A stretch of DNA of 64,000 nt from JAJYSO01 sp964586655. Its GTDB lineage: Bacteria > Bacteroidota > Bacteroidia > Flavobacteriales > Flavobacteriaceae. Position 1 is the stretch's first letter. Every line of letters begins with the position of its first letter. Made by a program: the position numbers and the translations under genes. Of the stretch, positions 17,428-26,244 are shown piece after piece. The stretch covers positions 12,338 to 76,337 of the forward strand of contig CAZPGY010000011.1 in the NCBI GenBank assembly GCA_964586655.1, written 5' to 3'. The notes under the pieces were generated by a model. That model did not search any database. It saw only the letters and a list, made by a program, of their open reading frames with translations, and was not told where the DNA came from.

Positions 17428-19322
17428 GAGAATAAAATGATGGTTAATACTAATATGAGCCCAACCCCAATGCCGTAAATGTATCTCCTGAGAGAACCAT
17501 TTTGCATGAGGCTGAATATTTTATTGAATCCAAAATTAAGGGTACCCAGGCCATCGTACAGCCAATCGATAAAATCGCGTTTATCAATTCTGGACAAGGT
17601 TTCAACCGGGCGGACCAAGAAGGTGTTGTATCCCCAGTCAAAGGCCCAACCCGAAAACCAATAACGGTATAAGGCATTCCCCAGACCGGTTTTTTTAAAG
17701 CGATAAACGGTTTTTGGTTTTTTGTAAAAGAACTGATACGCGATAAATACACCAATTAGGGCCACAATAGCCGTAATTACCTGCAGCTTGATTTCTAAAC
17801 TTGCCGCATCTTCTGCCAGGGGGACTGCGGGAAAAGCGGTGTGGATAAAATCAGAAAAGGGCGCAAAGTGTCCCCAAGCATGAGGAAGGTTAATAAACCC
17901 ACCAATTAAAGACAATATCCCCAGGATGATTAAGGGTAGCTTGATGCTGATTCCCGATTGGTATTGTACTTTTATTTTTTGTTTTCCGAAGAAGGTGAGG
18001 AATACCATTCGGAAGGCATAAACAGAGGTAATAAAAGCCCCAAAGAATGCGGCAATCCACAGCCATAGGCTTCCTTTTGGAGCGGCCAAGGCATAAAAAA
18101 GGATCAGATCTTTACTGTAAAATCCGGCTGTAATGAGCGGGATGGAGGCCAAAGCAGCGGCGCCAAATAAAAAGGTCCAAAAGACGACCGGCATTTTTTT
18201 GCGCAGTCCTCCCATTTTAAACATATCGTGTTCGTGATGCATGGCCAAGATAATGGCTCCGGCTCCCAAAAACAATAAGGCTTTAAAAAAGGCGTGAATC
18301 ATAAAGTGGAAAGTAGCTGCCGACCAGGCACCAACCCCACAAGCCAAAAACATATAGCCAATTTGGCTGATGGTTGAATAGGCCAATACCCTTTTGATAT
18401 CGCGTTGTACAAGGGCACTGCATCCGGCAATAACCAAGGTGGCTGCTCCAATGATGGCCACAATAAGCTGAACGTTTGGAGCGAGTTCATAGATTACATG
18501 GGTTCGGGTGATGAGATATACGCCGGCGGTAACCATGGTTGCGGCATGAATCAGCGCACTAACCGGAGTGGGACCGGCCATGGCATCGGGTAACCAGGTT
18601 TGTAAGGGCAATTGCGCCGATTTCCCCAAAGCGCCGCCCAAGAGTAGAATGGCTCCCCAAAAAGCCCCCGGATCTCCGGTATTCCACACCTGTGGAGCTT
18701 GTTGGAGCAGCTCGCTAAAAGACAGGGTGTTAAAAGTTTTTACCAATAAAAAGAGTCCGATGAGCATTGCTACGTCACCAATGCGAGTTACGACAAAAGC
18801 TTTTCGGGCTGCATAGGAATTGGTTTTGTCTTTATACCAAAATCCAATCAGTAAAAAGCTACACAATCCCACGCCTTCCCAGCCGAGGTAGAGGAGGACT
18901 AAATTGTCGGCCAATACCAGGGTCAGCATAGAAAAGATAAACAAATTCATATAGGCAAAGAAGCGGCCATAGCCTTCATCGCCTTTCATAAATTCGGTGG
19001 AGTATAGGTGGATTAAAAATCCGACAAAAGTCACCACAAAGGTAAAGATCAAGGACAATGGATCGAGATAAAAAGAAATCTGCGGTGCCAGTCCATTTAC
19101 ATTAAACCAAGTCCACAAGCTTTGTTGAATAAAATTACCTTCCGGCGGAGCACTGATATAGCTAATGCCCATCCAAATGGTCAACAAGGCCGATACGCCG
19201 ACACTGGCTGATCCGAGGAAGGCAATGGCTTTTTCCTTCATGTTCATCCCAAACAAGGCCAGGATCACAAAGCTAAACAAGGGCAAGGCCGGTATAAGCC
19301 AAAGAAGTTGAAATATATCCAT
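17424..19322 (-). CDS. nuoL: NADH-quinone oxidoreductase subunit L
   Basis: 632-residue distal proton-pumping subunit. Visible: the NuoL N-terminal GWEGVGLCSFLLIGFWY (essential Glu), GALGKSAQLPLQTWLPDAMAGPTPVSALIHAATMV (Lys and the LPDAM signature) and RDIKRVLAYSTISQIGYM. The long C-terminal part (beyond about residue 500) matches the lateral helix HL and anchoring helix that run along NuoM and NuoN. Gap to nuoK is 3 bases. Confidence 0.97.
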   Translation of the reverse strand: MDIFQLLWLIPALPLFSFVILALFGMNMKEKAIAFLGSASVGVSALLTIWMGISYISAPPEGNFIQQSLWTWFNVNGLAPQISFYLDPLSLIFTFVVTFVGFLIHLYSTEFMKGDEGYGRFFAYMNLFIFSMLTLVLADNLVLLYLGWEGVGLCSFLLIGFWYKDKTNSYAARKAFVVTRIGDVAMLIGLFLLVKTFNTLSFSELLQQAPQVWNTGDPGAFWGAILLLGGALGKSAQLPLQTWLPDAMAGPTPVSALIHAATMVTAGVYLITRTHVIYELAPNVQLIVAIIGAATLVIAGCSALVQRDIKRVLAYSTISQIGYMFLACGVGAWSAATFHFMIHAFFKALLFLGAGAIILAMHHEHDMFKMGGLRKKMPVVFWTFLFGAAALASIPLITAGFYSKDLILFYALAAPKGSLWLWIAAFFGAFITSVYAFRMVFLTFFGKQKIKVQYQSGISIKLPLIILGILSLIGGFINLPHAWGHFAPFSDFIHTAFPAVPLAEDAASLEIKLQVITAIVALIGVFIAYQFFYKKPKTVYRFKKTGLGNALYRYWFSGWAFDWGYNTFLVRPVETLSRIDKRDFIDWLYDGLGTLNFGFNKIFSLMQNGSLRRYIYGIGVGLILVLTIILFS

Positions 19323-19325
19323 AGG

Positions 19326-19631
19326 TTAATCCCTTAAATTTTTTAAAACATTTACATCCAGTGTTTTATGCTGGCGATGCATTTGTAAGATCAATGCCAA
19401 GCCTACCGATACTTCAGCGGCTGCCATAGAAAGTATAAACAAAAACATCACCTGTCCATCGGGGTTTCCCCAGTGGGTACTTGCCACGACAAATGCCAAT
19501 CCGGCTGCGTTGAGCATGATTTCAACCGACATCAGCATAAACAACAGGTTACGCCGTGAAATGACGCCGATAAGCCCCAGCAAAAACAGAATGGCTGCCA
19601 ATAATAGGCCGATATTCATTGGTAATTCCAT
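19326..19631 (-). CDS. nuoK: NADH-quinone oxidoreductase subunit K
   Basis: 101-residue, three-helix membrane subunit of complex I. The conserved glutamate lies in MLMSVEIMLNAAGLAFV and a second in MAAAEVSVGLALIL; these acidic residues form part of the proton path in the E-channel. The start at 19631 is 2 bases after the nuoJ stop; a second ATG at 19619 (MNIGLLL) is an alternative. Confidence 0.95.
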   Translation of the reverse strand: MELPMNIGLLLAAILFLLGLIGVISRRNLLFMLMSVEIMLNAAGLAFVVASTHWGNPDGQVMFLFILSMAAAEVSVGLALILQMHRQHKTLDVNVLKNLRD

Positions 19632-19633
19632 AG

Positions 19634-20179
19634 TTATTGAATGCTATTTTGTTCTTCTTCATTTTTATCGTCTTTCAGGAAACGATGGTATTCTCTTTGT
19701 TTTTTATAGCCAATATGATAGGCGCCTACAACGCCGGCCAACAACAACATACCCACCAGCTCAACTCCAATAATATAGGGACCAAAGAGTGATTGACCAA
19801 CTGCTTTGGGGCTGATAATGGTTACTTCGGTTGGGGGGGCGGGCATTGAAGAGAAAATATAGCCCAATTCAATTAACAAAATAAGGCTTAAAATGGCCGG
19901 ACCAATCCAGTATTTAAAGCTAAACCAGCTCGATGCTTGGGCCGATTTCCCCATGTTGAGCATCATGATAACAAAAACAAAAAGCACCATGATGGCTCCG
20001 GCATAAACCATGACTTCTAAAGCGGCGAGATAGGGCGCGCCAATGACATAAAATACAACAGCTACTGACAGCAAGGATACAATGAGGTAGAGCAGTGCAT
20101 GAACAGCATTTTTGCGGGTCACTACCGCTGCGGTTGATAGAATGGCAATAATTGCGGCTATGTAAAATATGATTTCCAT
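19634..20179 (-). CDS. nuoJ: NADH-quinone oxidoreductase subunit J
   Basis: 181-residue membrane subunit. Five hydrophobic helices, with the NuoJ signature LEVMVYAGAIMVLFVFVIMML in the third. The tail after the last helix is charged (YKKQREYHRFLKDDKNEEE). Its start overlaps the nuoI stop by one base (TAATG), so translation is probably coupled. Confidence 0.95.
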   Translation of the reverse strand: MEIIFYIAAIIAILSTAAVVTRKNAVHALLYLIVSLLSVAVVFYVIGAPYLAALEVMVYAGAIMVLFVFVIMMLNMGKSAQASSWFSFKYWIGPAILSLILLIELGYIFSSMPAPPTEVTIISPKAVGQSLFGPYIIGVELVGMLLLAGVVGAYHIGYKKQREYHRFLKDDKNEEEQNSIQ

Positions 20180-20694
20180 TAGGGCATTAAGGTGTTTTTG
20201 TTAATGGGTTTTCTTTCTCCTTCGCCAGCTCCTTTTTCCTTCACACCGTTGGCTACACCGGATTGACGGTAGAAATTATAACCGTGATATTTTCCTTGTC
20301 CGCTGATGGTCAGGTCCTCTTTTTCATAAACCAGATTTTGACGGTCATATTCAGATAACTCCGTGTCCGGAATAAGCTGAATGGCATAGGTGGGGCAGGC
20401 ATCTTCACAAAATCCACAAAAGATGCAGCGCGAGAAATTAATCCTGAAAAATTCAGGTTTTCGTCTTCCTTTTTCGTCTTCGGTAGCTTGTAGGGAAATA
20501 CATTCTACCGGGCAGGCAGCGGCACACATATAGCAGCCTACACATCTTTCCCAGCCATCGGGATCGCGCGTCAGGACAATCCGACCGCGATAACGAGGGG
20601 CAAGATATGCTTTTTCTTCAGGATATTGAACGGTTACCCGCTTTTTGAACATCCGTAAAAAGGTGATCCATAATGTTCTGATATTGCTTAACAT
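20179..20694 (-). CDS. nuoI: NADH-quinone oxidoreductase subunit I
   Basis: 171-residue ferredoxin-like subunit carrying clusters N6a and N6b, passing electrons to N2 in NuoB. Two Cx2Cx2Cx3CP motifs: C51, C54, C57, C61 and C90, C93, C96, C100. An amphipathic N-terminal helix (MLSNIRTLWITFLRMFKK) fits membrane-surface attachment. The 60 bp between nuoH and nuoI is the longest spacing in the distal half of the operon. Confidence 0.96.
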   Translation of the reverse strand: MLSNIRTLWITFLRMFKKRVTVQYPEEKAYLAPRYRGRIVLTRDPDGWERCVGCYMCAAACPVECISLQATEDEKGRRKPEFFRINFSRCIFCGFCEDACPTYAIQLIPDTELSEYDRQNLVYEKEDLTISGQGKYHGYNFYRQSGVANGVKEKGAGEGERKPINKNTLMP

Positions 20695-20754
20695 ATCTTG
20701 ATTTTTATAAAAATTAATTTATTCTGGATATCCATACTTAAAATCGTTTATCAT

Positions 20755-21708
20755 TTATTGGTACAAAACAATAGCTCCGGTCACCAGCACATTTAACAGT
20801 GCCAATGGCAAGAGGATTTTCCAACCATAAGACATCAGCTGATCGTATCTCGGTCGCGGTAGGGAGGCTCGCAACAATATAAAAAAAGCGATAAAACCAA
20901 AGGTTTTCAATAAGAACCACACGATTCCCGGTAAGAAATCGGGGCCCAGCCAACCGCCGAAGAACAAGGTAACGGTCATGGCCGATATCAAGGTAATCCC
21001 TAAATATTCACCGATAAAAAACATCCCGAACTTCATTCCGGAATACTCGGCGTGGTATCCGGCCACCAATTCACTTTCTGCTTCGGGAATATCAAAAGGC
21101 AGGCGATGGGTTTCCGCCACGCCGGCAATAAAAAATATGACAAATCCAATAAACTGCGGAATAAAGTTCCACAAGCCTTTTTGCGCCAACACAATTTCTT
21201 GCAGGTTAAAAGAGTCGGCCATAATGACTACGCCCATCAAAGAAAGTCCCATGAAGACTTCATAAGAAATTAATTGAGCTGTACCCCGCATACCGCCCAA
21301 AAGCGCATACTTGTTGTTGGAAGACCAACCCCCCAACACCACGCTATAAGCCGCCAATGACGACATGGCCAAGAAGAATAAAAGTCCGATGTTTAGATCG
21401 ACAACATTGATCAACGGGGTAAAAGGAACGACCGCAAAGCTCATCAATACTGCCATCATCACAAAGGTGGGGGCAATGATGAAAACCTTTTTATCGACAA
21501 AACTTGGAATCCAGTCTTCTTTAAAAAACATTTTAATCATATCGGCCAGGACTTGAAGAATCCCAAAAGGCCCTGTACGATTGGGGCCATATCGATCAGA
21601 CCAAAGCGCCAACAATCGTCTTTCCACATAAATTAATCCGGCGGCGATGGTAACCGAACCTAAAAGAATCCCGAGGGCAATGACTATATGTGTCCAGGTT
21701 TCGTTCAT
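20755..21708 (-). CDS. nuoH: NADH-quinone oxidoreductase subunit H
   Basis: 317-residue membrane subunit forming the quinone-entry chamber at the junction with the peripheral arm. Diagnostic segments are RYGPNRTGPFGILQVLADMIK, GVAETHRLPFDIPEAESELV (the ETNRxPFDxPEAExELVxG signature, here with His in the third position) and RASLPRPRYDQLM. Eight hydrophobic helices can be drawn. Confidence 0.96.
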   Translation of the reverse strand: MNETWTHIVIALGILLGSVTIAAGLIYVERRLLALWSDRYGPNRTGPFGILQVLADMIKMFFKEDWIPSFVDKKVFIIAPTFVMMAVLMSFAVVPFTPLINVVDLNIGLLFFLAMSSLAAYSVVLGGWSSNNKYALLGGMRGTAQLISYEVFMGLSLMGVVIMADSFNLQEIVLAQKGLWNFIPQFIGFVIFFIAGVAETHRLPFDIPEAESELVAGYHAEYSGMKFGMFFIGEYLGITLISAMTVTLFFGGWLGPDFLPGIVWFLLKTFGFIAFFILLRASLPRPRYDQLMSYGWKILLPLALLNVLVTGAIVLYQ

Positions 21709-21733
21709 GGAGTATTAAATTTAATTCAAATAA

Positions 21734-24427
21734 TTATTTTTTTAATTGTCCTTTTAACGGATAAATCAATCCTTGGGTTTCTGTCAAACCTTTTGGCAAT
21801 CCCAGTATCCCTTCAGGCAAAGAATCATCGAGCTTGACCTTAAAGCGTTTTTGTCCGTTTTGAAGGTGAATCTCGAGTGAAGCGCCTTCTGCTTCAATCC
21901 CATATTTTTGGGCTTCTTTTTTGTTGAGCGCAATATAGGCTTCCGGCGTACGCTCTTTAATTGCCGGGCTCTTTCCGGTCAGCTCTTCTGATCCGTATAT
22001 GTGATAATAGGGAATTACTTCATATTCTTCTCCACGCTTTTTATAGGCCGCAGGGATTGCTGAAACGTATTCGGGACGCTTTTCTCCCTTGGGCTCAATT
22101 AACCGTACCCCGGGATTTCCATCGTGAAGCGGTCCGCCTACTTCAATTTGATATTTGTTGATGGATTGTACCGAATTCCACCCGGAAGCTCGGTAAAATG
22201 CGGTATTGGCAGAAGGTGGGCGACCTTCAAAACCTTCCATGGTAAAGGACATGGGAGAATTGGGGTCTTGTGGTGGTTTTCCTTCGCTGACATTTTTATG
22301 AGCATGCATGGCGGTACGACCACTATTGCGATGGGTCTGTCGCGGAATCTTTTGGGTTCCCTTGCGGTAGTTGGCTGAGGGCGCACTTTTTTGCACCTCT
22401 GCCAGTTTTGGATTTTTCATGACCATACGAAGAATGACTTCGTCAAAGGTTCCGGGAGGGAGCTCTTGTCTGATATTTTGAATGGCATCCAGCCACTCCC
22501 AGCTACTGCGCATTTCATTGTCGGGCAGGTGTACTTGATAAAAGCGCTGTACCCGTCCTTCATTGTTGATAATATTTCCATTGGATTCGGCAAAAGTTCC
22601 TGCCGGTATTACATAATCGGCCAGTGCGGTAGTGGGGTTGTTCAGGCTGTCTAATACAATGGTGTTTTCTGCTTTGTCAAAAGCTTGTTTGATGGCGGCC
22701 GTGTCGGCGGTGCGTGTAAACAAATCATTTTCCAAAACAATTAGCGTATCGCCTTCTTCCACATTGCTTAAAGCGTCTTCCAAATATTGATGGGCAAATT
22801 TGTTCATTCCCATTGAATTGGCTTCCGGAACGGTATAAATCAATCCGGAAGTTTTGACTTTAGATTCTAAGGCATGAGCCACATCGGAAGCGCTTTGAAT
22901 GATATCGGCACTGTACAGACTCGTTCCTGAAACCACCAAAGGTTTTTTGGCCTTGAGCAGTGCTTCGGCAATTTGTTTGGCCAAGGCTTGGGTTTCCGTT
23001 TCCAAGTTGGGGACAGCCGAAAATTCGTTGTTGATTTCATGAGCTACGGCATAGCCCAATCGGGCAATATTGTCGGGATGATTGTAAAAGGAAGCCGTGG
23101 CAATATTATCTAATTTTGTGGCATGGGAGGTGGCTATAAAAAATGGTCCTTTGTCTTTTTGTACCACCTCGCGAATGGCGGCATCATTCCATTTTTCAAT
23201 ATTCATGCTGAGGGGCGCTTCTTTAGGTTGTTGCTTAGCCGATTGTCGCAACGAAAGCGCCAACATGGGAGCGGTATTGGTTACATCTTCCCCCAGGATA
23301 AACACGGCATCGTGCTTTTCGGCCGCTTTTAGGGAAGGGGTTTTTACCTTTCCGTTTTCCAAGGTATCGATAACTTGTTGTACCAATTGTCCTTCTTTTT
23401 GAGGGATACCGCCGTAGTAATTTTCATCTCCCACTAATTCTTTAAGAATAAAATTGGATTCTAAGGAGGCCCGAGGCGAACCAATTCCGATCATTTTTGG
23501 TTTTGCGGTGATCAAATTCTTGAATTCAACCGATAGGGCTTCCATGGAGATCGGTGTTTGTTTTCCGTCTTTTTTCTTTAAAGGTACGCTGATTCTGTTG
23601 TCGCTATTGGTATATTCATAGCCAAAGCGTCCGCGGTCACAAATGAAATAGCCGTTTACATCTCCGTTGTAACGGGTCAGGATGCGGCGCATGGTGCCAT
23701 AGCGTTCTCCGGCCAAAATATTACAGCCCAAAGAACAACCGTGACAAACAGAAGGGGCGTTGGTCAGGTCCCATTTTCGGGTGTAGTGTTTTTTAAGGGT
23801 TTTATCGGTGAAAACGCCGGTTGGGCAAACTTCAACCAAGTTTCCGCTGAATTCGTTTTCGAGGGTACCGGGTTCACTTCTTCCAAAATAGACATTGTCA
23901 TGTGCTGAAAAAACATCAAGGTCATCGCCGCCGGCATAATCGTTATAAAACCGTACACAGCGATAGCACTGAATACAACGGTTCATCTCGTGGTTGAGGA
24001 AAGGACCGAGATACTGGTTTTCATGGGTTCGTTTTGGAAATCTCGAACGGCGATAGTTGTGTCCCGACATCACTGTCATATCTTGTAAATGACACTCACC
24101 GCCCTCATCACATACCGGGCAATCATGGGGGTGATTGAGCATCAGAGATTCGATATTGCCTTCGCGAAAGCGACTGGCTTTTCGGTCTTTAATAGAAATG
24201 CGGGTACCGTCTTTGGCATCGAGCATACAGGCCATGACCAGTTTTCCTTTGGTATCTTCTTCGTCTCTATATTGTATCACAGCACACTGACGACAAGCCC
24301 CAACGGAATCCATAGCGGGGTGCCAACAGAAATAAGTGAGGTCCAATCCCTGAGACAGGGCAACCTCCAGCATGTTTTTGCCGTCCTCAACTTCGTATTC
24401 TTGATTGTCTATATATACTTTAGCCAT
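21734..24427 (-). CDS. nuoG: NADH-quinone oxidoreductase subunit G
   Basis: 897-residue iron-sulfur subunit of the NADH-oxidising arm. The ligands can be read directly: 2Fe-2S N1b C34, C45, C48, C67; N5 H99, C103, C106, C112; N4 C151, C154, C157, C201. An extra set C228, C231, C235, C263 corresponds to the off-path N7 cluster known from E. coli and Thermus. Residues about 280-650 form the molybdopterin-oxidoreductase-like domain without a visible cofactor site. The C-terminal 250 residues include a Pro/His/Gly-rich linker (about 685-730) and a molybdopterin-dinucleotide-binding-like beta barrel. Confidence 0.96.
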   Translation of the reverse strand: MAKVYIDNQEYEVEDGKNMLEVALSQGLDLTYFCWHPAMDSVGACRQCAVIQYRDEEDTKGKLVMACMLDAKDGTRISIKDRKASRFREGNIESLMLNHPHDCPVCDEGGECHLQDMTVMSGHNYRRSRFPKRTHENQYLGPFLNHEMNRCIQCYRCVRFYNDYAGGDDLDVFSAHDNVYFGRSEPGTLENEFSGNLVEVCPTGVFTDKTLKKHYTRKWDLTNAPSVCHGCSLGCNILAGERYGTMRRILTRYNGDVNGYFICDRGRFGYEYTNSDNRISVPLKKKDGKQTPISMEALSVEFKNLITAKPKMIGIGSPRASLESNFILKELVGDENYYGGIPQKEGQLVQQVIDTLENGKVKTPSLKAAEKHDAVFILGEDVTNTAPMLALSLRQSAKQQPKEAPLSMNIEKWNDAAIREVVQKDKGPFFIATSHATKLDNIATASFYNHPDNIARLGYAVAHEINNEFSAVPNLETETQALAKQIAEALLKAKKPLVVSGTSLYSADIIQSASDVAHALESKVKTSGLIYTVPEANSMGMNKFAHQYLEDALSNVEEGDTLIVLENDLFTRTADTAAIKQAFDKAENTIVLDSLNNPTTALADYVIPAGTFAESNGNIINNEGRVQRFYQVHLPDNEMRSSWEWLDAIQNIRQELPPGTFDEVILRMVMKNPKLAEVQKSAPSANYRKGTQKIPRQTHRNSGRTAMHAHKNVSEGKPPQDPNSPMSFTMEGFEGRPPSANTAFYRASGWNSVQSINKYQIEVGGPLHDGNPGVRLIEPKGEKRPEYVSAIPAAYKKRGEEYEVIPYYHIYGSEELTGKSPAIKERTPEAYIALNKKEAQKYGIEAEGASLEIHLQNGQKRFKVKLDDSLPEGILGLPKGLTETQGLIYPLKGQLKK

Positions 24428-24454
24428 GATAATGTTCTTATTTACTCACTTGTT

Positions 24455-25729
24455 TTAATGATAAGGGCATTTGCCTTCATTGATATGCCTTTCAAAATCT
24501 TCTTTAAAATATTTTAATCCGCTTTGTAAGGGTTCGACGGCACCGGGAGCCAAGGCGCAAAAAGTATTGCCCGGGGCATTGTTTTCGCACTGGTGCTTTA
24601 GGTGATCAATATCATCCGGTTGACCTTTACCATCTTCGAGGGCTTGTAAAATATTTCTTGCCCAGGGCAGTCCCTCTCGACAGGGTGTACACCAGCCACA
24701 GGATTCTTGGGCGAAGAATTTTTCTAAGCTCAATAAAAATCCTACCGGACAGGTTTTGTCGTCCATTACAATCAGGGTGCCGGTTCCCATTCGGCTGCCG
24801 GCTTCCATAACGGGTTCATAATCCATGGGGACATCAAAGTGTTCTTTTAGCAGAAAATCGGTAGAGCCGCCTCCGGGAAGGACGCCTCTAAATTTATACC
24901 CCTCTTGCATTCCTCCGGCGTGTTCTTCGATGAGCTCGCCTAAGGTAACCCCCATAGGCAGTTCCCAGATGGCCGGGTGTTTTACCCGACCGCTGGCGCC
25001 GTATAATTTGGTGCCGCCGGATTTTTCGGATTTGCTTAATCCTTTATACCATTCCGGACCTTTATCCAAAATAGGAGGGAGGTTATAAAAAGTCTCCACA
25101 TTATTGACAATAGTGGGTTTGCCAAATAGTCCGCTCACCTGAGGGAAAGGAGGTTTGTTGCGGGGGTTGGCCCGCTTTCCTTCCAGCGCATTTAAGAGTG
25201 CGGTTTCTTCTCCACAGATATAGCGTCCTACACTGGTGTGTAATAAAATTTCGTTTGAAAACCCGCTACCGAGGATGTCTTTGCCGATATAACCGGCTTC
25301 TTCGGCTTCTTTGATGGCAATTTCAATGCGATCTGCTGCTTGGTGATAGGCATAACGCAAGAAGACATAACCAATTTCGGCTTGAATGGCATAAGCGGTA
25401 ATGAGCATGCCCTCTAAGAGTTGGTGGGGGTTAGTTTCTAACAATAAGCGGTCTTTAAAAGTTCCCGGCTCCATTTCATCGCCATTGACCACCACATATT
25501 TTGGGGTGGGCACCTCATCGCCCATGGGCACAAAACTCCATTTCATTCCTGTGGGGAAACCGGCTCCGCCACGTCCTCTCAAGTTAGATTTCTTTACGAT
25601 TTCCTGTACCTCTTTGGGCGTGTGCTTCAGGGCTTTCCTCAGTCCTTGGTAGCCGCCGACCGCCTCATATTCCTTTAAGGAAAGTGCAGTGCCATCGTCT
25701 TTTATATGTCCTGTTAATGGTTTATCCAT
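24455..25729 (-). CDS. nuoF: NADH-quinone oxidoreductase subunit F
   Basis: 424-residue NADH-binding subunit with FMN and cluster N3. Visible: glycine-rich RGRGGAGFPTGMKWSF (residues 51-66, NADH/FMN), NGDEMEPGTFKDR, GRYICGEETALLNALEG, and the 4Fe-4S ligands C344, C347, C350 (ESCGWCTPCREG) and C391. Follows nuoE by 20 bp. Confidence 0.97.
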   Translation of the reverse strand: MDKPLTGHIKDDGTALSLKEYEAVGGYQGLRKALKHTPKEVQEIVKKSNLRGRGGAGFPTGMKWSFVPMGDEVPTPKYVVVNGDEMEPGTFKDRLLLETNPHQLLEGMLITAYAIQAEIGYVFLRYAYHQAADRIEIAIKEAEEAGYIGKDILGSGFSNEILLHTSVGRYICGEETALLNALEGKRANPRNKPPFPQVSGLFGKPTIVNNVETFYNLPPILDKGPEWYKGLSKSEKSGGTKLYGASGRVKHPAIWELPMGVTLGELIEEHAGGMQEGYKFRGVLPGGGSTDFLLKEHFDVPMDYEPVMEAGSRMGTGTLIVMDDKTCPVGFLLSLEKFFAQESCGWCTPCREGLPWARNILQALEDGKGQPDDIDHLKHQCENNAPGNTFCALAPGAVEPLQSGLKYFKEDFERHINEGKCPYH

Positions 25730-25749
25730 GATGTATCAATCCTCTTCAT

Positions 25750-26229
25750 TTATTCGTATTGAGCTAAAATTTCATCCAATTGTTCCACCTTTAAATCGCG
25801 GTGCAAATCTTTATCGATTAACAAGGCCGGGGCGTGGTCACAGGTCCCCAAGCATTGAATGGGCAGCAGCGTAAATTTGTTATCCGCTGTTGTTTGCCCC
25901 AAATCAATATTTAATTTTTTCTTTAAAGCGCCTAAAATATCTTCATATCCCAGCATCCAGCAGCTAACGCTGTCACAAATGGAAATAACATGACGCCCTA
26001 CCGGTTGGCGATAGATGATGTTGTAAAAAGTGGCCACACTGTCGAGTTGATGATAAGTCATCTCGCAGAGTTCTGCCGCTTCTTTCAAGGCTTCATCAGA
26101 AACCCAACGGTTATATTTTTGCACCACTTTCAAGGCATCAATCCCGGCGGCGCTTTTATGCGGAACGTGCTCAAAGAGTGCTTTAATCTCTTCGACAGCT
26201 TCCTGGGGTATGGTTTTATATTCAGTCAT
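25750..26229 (-). CDS. nuoE: NADH-quinone oxidoreductase subunit E
   Basis: 159-residue thioredoxin-fold 2Fe-2S subunit (cluster N1a), partner of NuoF. Ligands are C85 and C90 (SICDSVSCWMLG) and C126 and C130 (PIQCLGTCDHAP), spaced as in the family. The helical N-terminal domain ends in SVATFYNII. Sits between nuoCD and nuoF. Confidence 0.96.
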   Translation of the reverse strand: MTEYKTIPQEAVEEIKALFEHVPHKSAAGIDALKVVQKYNRWVSDEALKEAAELCEMTYHQLDSVATFYNIIYRQPVGRHVISICDSVSCWMLGYEDILGALKKKLNIDLGQTTADNKFTLLPIQCLGTCDHAPALLIDKDLHRDLKVEQLDEILAQYE

Positions 26230-26244
26230 CGTTAAAAGTCAGTT